Shown: one piece after another, positions 62,177 through 64,000 of the stretch | Position numbering within the stretch: position 1 is the first letter of the stretch | Layout of the letters: every line of letters begins with the position of its first letter | NCBI GenBank assembly: GCA_041738715.1 | Contig: JBGSPI010000021.1 | Location: 11,948 to 75,947, forward strand | Reading direction: 5' to 3' | Source of the DNA: Chamaesiphon sp041738715 | GTDB taxonomy: Bacteria > Cyanobacteriota > Cyanobacteriia > Cyanobacteriales > Chamaesiphonaceae | Length of the DNA stretch: 64,000 nt | The notes under the pieces: model-generated | Told to the model about the DNA's origin: nothing | Seen by the model: only the letters and a program-made list of their open reading frames with translations | Databases searched by the model: none | Made by a program: the position numbers and the translations under genes

Positions 62177-62914
62177 ATGACTAAACTGGACATTGTAACA
62201 AAAGAAGTAACAATCGCTAGCGGCGGAACTGAAATCAGTGCTTATTATGCTGCTCCGTCTATCTCTGGTCAATTTCCCGGCATCATTGTCCTCCAAGAAG
62301 TTTTTGGTGTCAATCCATATATTCGCGCTGTGACTGAACGCATTGCTCGTATGGGGTATGTGGCGATGGCACCAGCGTTGTTCGATCGACTTGCTCCCGG
62401 CTTTGAAGTTGGATACACCCCGACTGAGTTAGAATTAGGGCGTACACATGCCGGAAATACCCGCGCCCCGGAATTACTAGCAGATATTCAAGGCGCACTT
62501 GACTACCTCAAACATCTGCCCCAAGTTCAACCAAATTTTGGTTGTATTGGTTTTTGTTTTGGTGGACATGTCGCCTACTTAGCGGCTACCTTGCCCGATA
62601 TCGCTGTGACAGCATCTTTCTATGGACGTGGGATTACCAGCTTTACACCTGGTGGTGGAGAGGCATCGGTGAGTCAAACAAGCTCGATCGGGGGTACGAT
62701 ATATATGTTCTTTGGTATGGACGATGCTAGTATACCCTCGGCAGATGTGGAACAGATCACCACGGTGCTATCAAAACATCGAATTCGGCATCGGATTTGG
62801 CAATATCCAGGTGCAGAACATGGTTTTTGTTGCAACTTCCGCGCTAGTTACAATCCAACCGCTGCTGAGGATGCTTGGCAACACGTTGAAGAGCTATTCA
62901 GTCAGTTAGGCTAG
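62177..62914 (+). CDS. Dienelactone hydrolase family protein
   Basis: A 245-residue alpha/beta hydrolase with the DLH triad: nucleophile Cys in 'IGFCFGGHVAYL', Asp in 'FFGMDDASIP' and His in 'PGAEHGFCCNF'. No signal peptide. Members act on dienelactone-like esters; in cyanobacteria the natural substrate is unknown. The ATG at 62177 follows an AT-rich leader. The rps1B gene starts 56 bp downstream, behind a heptamer repeat. Confidence 0.92.
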   Translation: MTKLDIVTKEVTIASGGTEISAYYAAPSISGQFPGIIVLQEVFGVNPYIRAVTERIARMGYVAMAPALFDRLAPGFEVGYTPTELELGRTHAGNTRAPELLADIQGALDYLKHLPQVQPNFGCIGFCFGGHVAYLAATLPDIAVTASFYGRGITSFTPGGGEASVSQTSSIGGTIYMFFGMDDASIPSADVEQITTVLSKHRIRHRIWQYPGAEHGFCCNFRASYNPTAAEDAWQHVEELFSQLG

Positions 62915-62940
62915 TCGTCAGTTACTAGCGATCGAACACT

Positions 62941-62968
62941 ATTCACCATTCACTATTCACTATTCACT
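62941..62968 (+). repeat. Heptamer repeats before the rps1B start
   Basis: Four 7-bp units (ATTCACC then ATTCACT three times) end 2 nt before the ATG at 62971. They replace a recognisable ribosome-binding site. Confidence 0.9.
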
Positions 62969-62970
62969 AA

Positions 62971-63900
62971 ATGAATACCACAAAAACCTCCTCAGCCGAA
63001 ATCTTTTCGATGGATGACTTTGCTAAAGCTCTAGATGCTGAAGTCGTCAGCTTTGAGAAAGACCAACTAGTGCGGGGTAAAATTCATAGTTATGATAGCG
63101 ATGGTGTCTATGTAGACATTAAAGGTAAATCCCTCGCTTTTGTGCCTGCTGCGGAAATTGCGGCGGATGAATCAGCCGATTTGTCTGCATTATTACCGAT
63201 TGGCGATGAGCAAGAATTTTTAATTATTCGCGAGCAAAATGCCGATGGACAGGTCACTTTATCGAAACGCCAATTGCAAGTGAAATATGCTTGGACTCAA
63301 GTTAGTGAGATCCAAAGTAACAAAGAATCAGTTCAGTTGCGGGTCACTGGTGTCAATAAAGGTGGCGTAACAGTTAGTTTTCAAGGGATTCGAGGTTTTA
63401 TTCCCCGATCGCAATTAGTCGAACGCGATCACGCATCTTTGGTTGGAACTAGTATCTCTGGTGTAATTATTGAAGCAAACCAAGAAACTAATAAATTAGT
63501 TTTCTCACAACGCCAAGCAACTCGAACTGCTAATTTTGCTCAACTCGAACGGGGTCAGTTAGTTACTGGTATTGTTGTTGGGCTAAAACCCTTTGGTGCT
63601 TTTGTTGAATTTGATGGCAATACTGGTCTAATCTACATCAAACAAATTAGTCATAATCGGGTTGAGTCCTGTGAAAAATTATTTACAATTGGTCAGGAAA
63701 TTAAGGCAATGATTATCGATCTAGATGAGGGTAATGGCAAGATTTCGCTCTCTACTAGTGTTCTGGAAAATCATCCCGGTGAGATGATAGAAAATATGGC
63801 AGAAGTGATGGCATCAGCCGAATCCAGAAGCGAACGTGCTGCCAAGAAATTATTTGGGAACTGTCGGGGCGACAAGCCGCCTATAAAGCTGATAGAATAA
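62971..63900 (+). CDS. rps1B: S1-domain RNA-binding protein, Rps1B type
   Basis: A 309-residue protein with three S1/OB-fold domains at about 31-100, 115-185 and 192-265 ('FGAFVEFDGNTGLIYIKQIS' marks the third), as in cyanobacterial and plastid S1-like proteins. Cyanobacteria carry a longer Rps1A and a shorter Rps1B thought to support initiation on Shine-Dalgarno-less mRNAs; length and lead 'SMDDFAKALD' fit Rps1B. Which paralogue it is cannot be proved without the other copy. The end 'CRGDKPPIKLIE' is less conserved. The last 100 bp of the window hold nothing recognisable. Confidence 0.82.
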   Translation: MNTTKTSSAEIFSMDDFAKALDAEVVSFEKDQLVRGKIHSYDSDGVYVDIKGKSLAFVPAAEIAADESADLSALLPIGDEQEFLIIREQNADGQVTLSKRQLQVKYAWTQVSEIQSNKESVQLRVTGVNKGGVTVSFQGIRGFIPRSQLVERDHASLVGTSISGVIIEANQETNKLVFSQRQATRTANFAQLERGQLVTGIVVGLKPFGAFVEFDGNTGLIYIKQISHNRVESCEKLFTIGQEIKAMIIDLDEGNGKISLSTSVLENHPGEMIENMAEVMASAESRSERAAKKLFGNCRGDKPPIKLIE

Positions 63901-64000
63901 GCCTCATAGCTCTCAAGCCTTGTTGATAATTAGGTAGTTTGTGTGGGGATAAAGACATTAATTCAACAACAACCTGCCAATTACTAGACATTGAATCGAC

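Overview
The window is chromosomal DNA from a beta-cyanobacterium. The evidence is psbK (photosystem II), a beta-carboxysome locus (ccmK, L, M, N, O), NDH-1 CO2-uptake genes, a BicA-type bicarbonate transporter, the start of an aldehyde-deformylating oxygenase gene, and the many GATCG/CGATCG words typical of such genomes. An HpsA-type pseudopilin-like protein would fit a filamentous or gliding strain, but this is only a hint. No rRNA, prophage, CRISPR array or transposase gene is visible. One small MITE-like element is present.

Layout. 1-8.2 kb: 5' part of ado (-), a sugar ABC permease, moaA, rpsD (-), a GT39 glycosyltransferase and a DUF3153 lipoprotein (-), bolA plus a monothiol glutaredoxin gene, a DUF6761-like gene (-), an orphan OmpR-type regulator, a small unknown gene and psbK. 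8.4-20.5 kb: hpsA-like gene, gltX, an Slt-type lytic transglycosylase, then an exopolysaccharide patch (polymerase/ligase-like membrane protein with a five-fold repeat tail, and three glycosyltransferases). 20.6-23.2 kb: DppC-type permease, NfeD and an SPFH/slipin protein. 23.2-27.1 kb (-): lpxC-fabZ-lpxA-lpxB. 27.2-38.9 kb: sulfite-oxidase-like protein, rpmF, copper P-type ATPase, SpkB-like kinase, amylo-1,6-glucosidase-like enzyme, tRNA-Leu(UAA), a NarL-type sensor kinase, gmd and a UDP-glucuronate decarboxylase gene.

39.1-50.7 kb is the centrepiece, a CO2-concentrating region. On the minus strand, in transcription order, lie ccmK2-ccmK1-ccmL-ccmM-ccmN-mcdA-mcdB-ccmK3-ccmK4-ccmO. These encode shell hexamers, pentamer vertex, RuBisCO-condensing scaffold, adaptor, the ParA-like positioning pair and the tandem-domain shell protein. 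Divergent from it across a 637-bp AT-rich spacer are ndhF4-ndhD4-cupB, for constitutive CO2 uptake. A bicarbonate transporter gene (bicA) lies 5.5 kb further on. CO2 hydration, bicarbonate import, carboxysome building and carboxysome positioning are therefore encoded within about 19 kb.

50.7-64 kb: lipB (-), a MalF-type permease, DUF456, YggT and YtxH-like genes (-), aroC, DppB-type permease, bicA, a duplicated PepSY-like membrane protein behind a sensor kinase/OmpR pair (-), a polysaccharide deacetylase (-), a dienelactone hydrolase and an S1-domain protein of the Rps1B type. Halves of two ABC transporters lie 35-51 kb apart, as is common in cyanobacteria.

I did not find a clearly undescribed system. 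The observations most worth a second look are: the all-in-one carboxysome locus with embedded McdAB; the CcmM redox cysteine pair found only in the last of three SSUL domains; a perfect palindrome upstream of ccmK2; a MITE-like insertion between ndhD4 and cupB; short tandem repeats that sit directly against three start codons in place of a Shine-Dalgarno sequence; the 16-residue repeat tail on the polysaccharide polymerase; and a 96-residue internal duplication with a repeated histidine pair.
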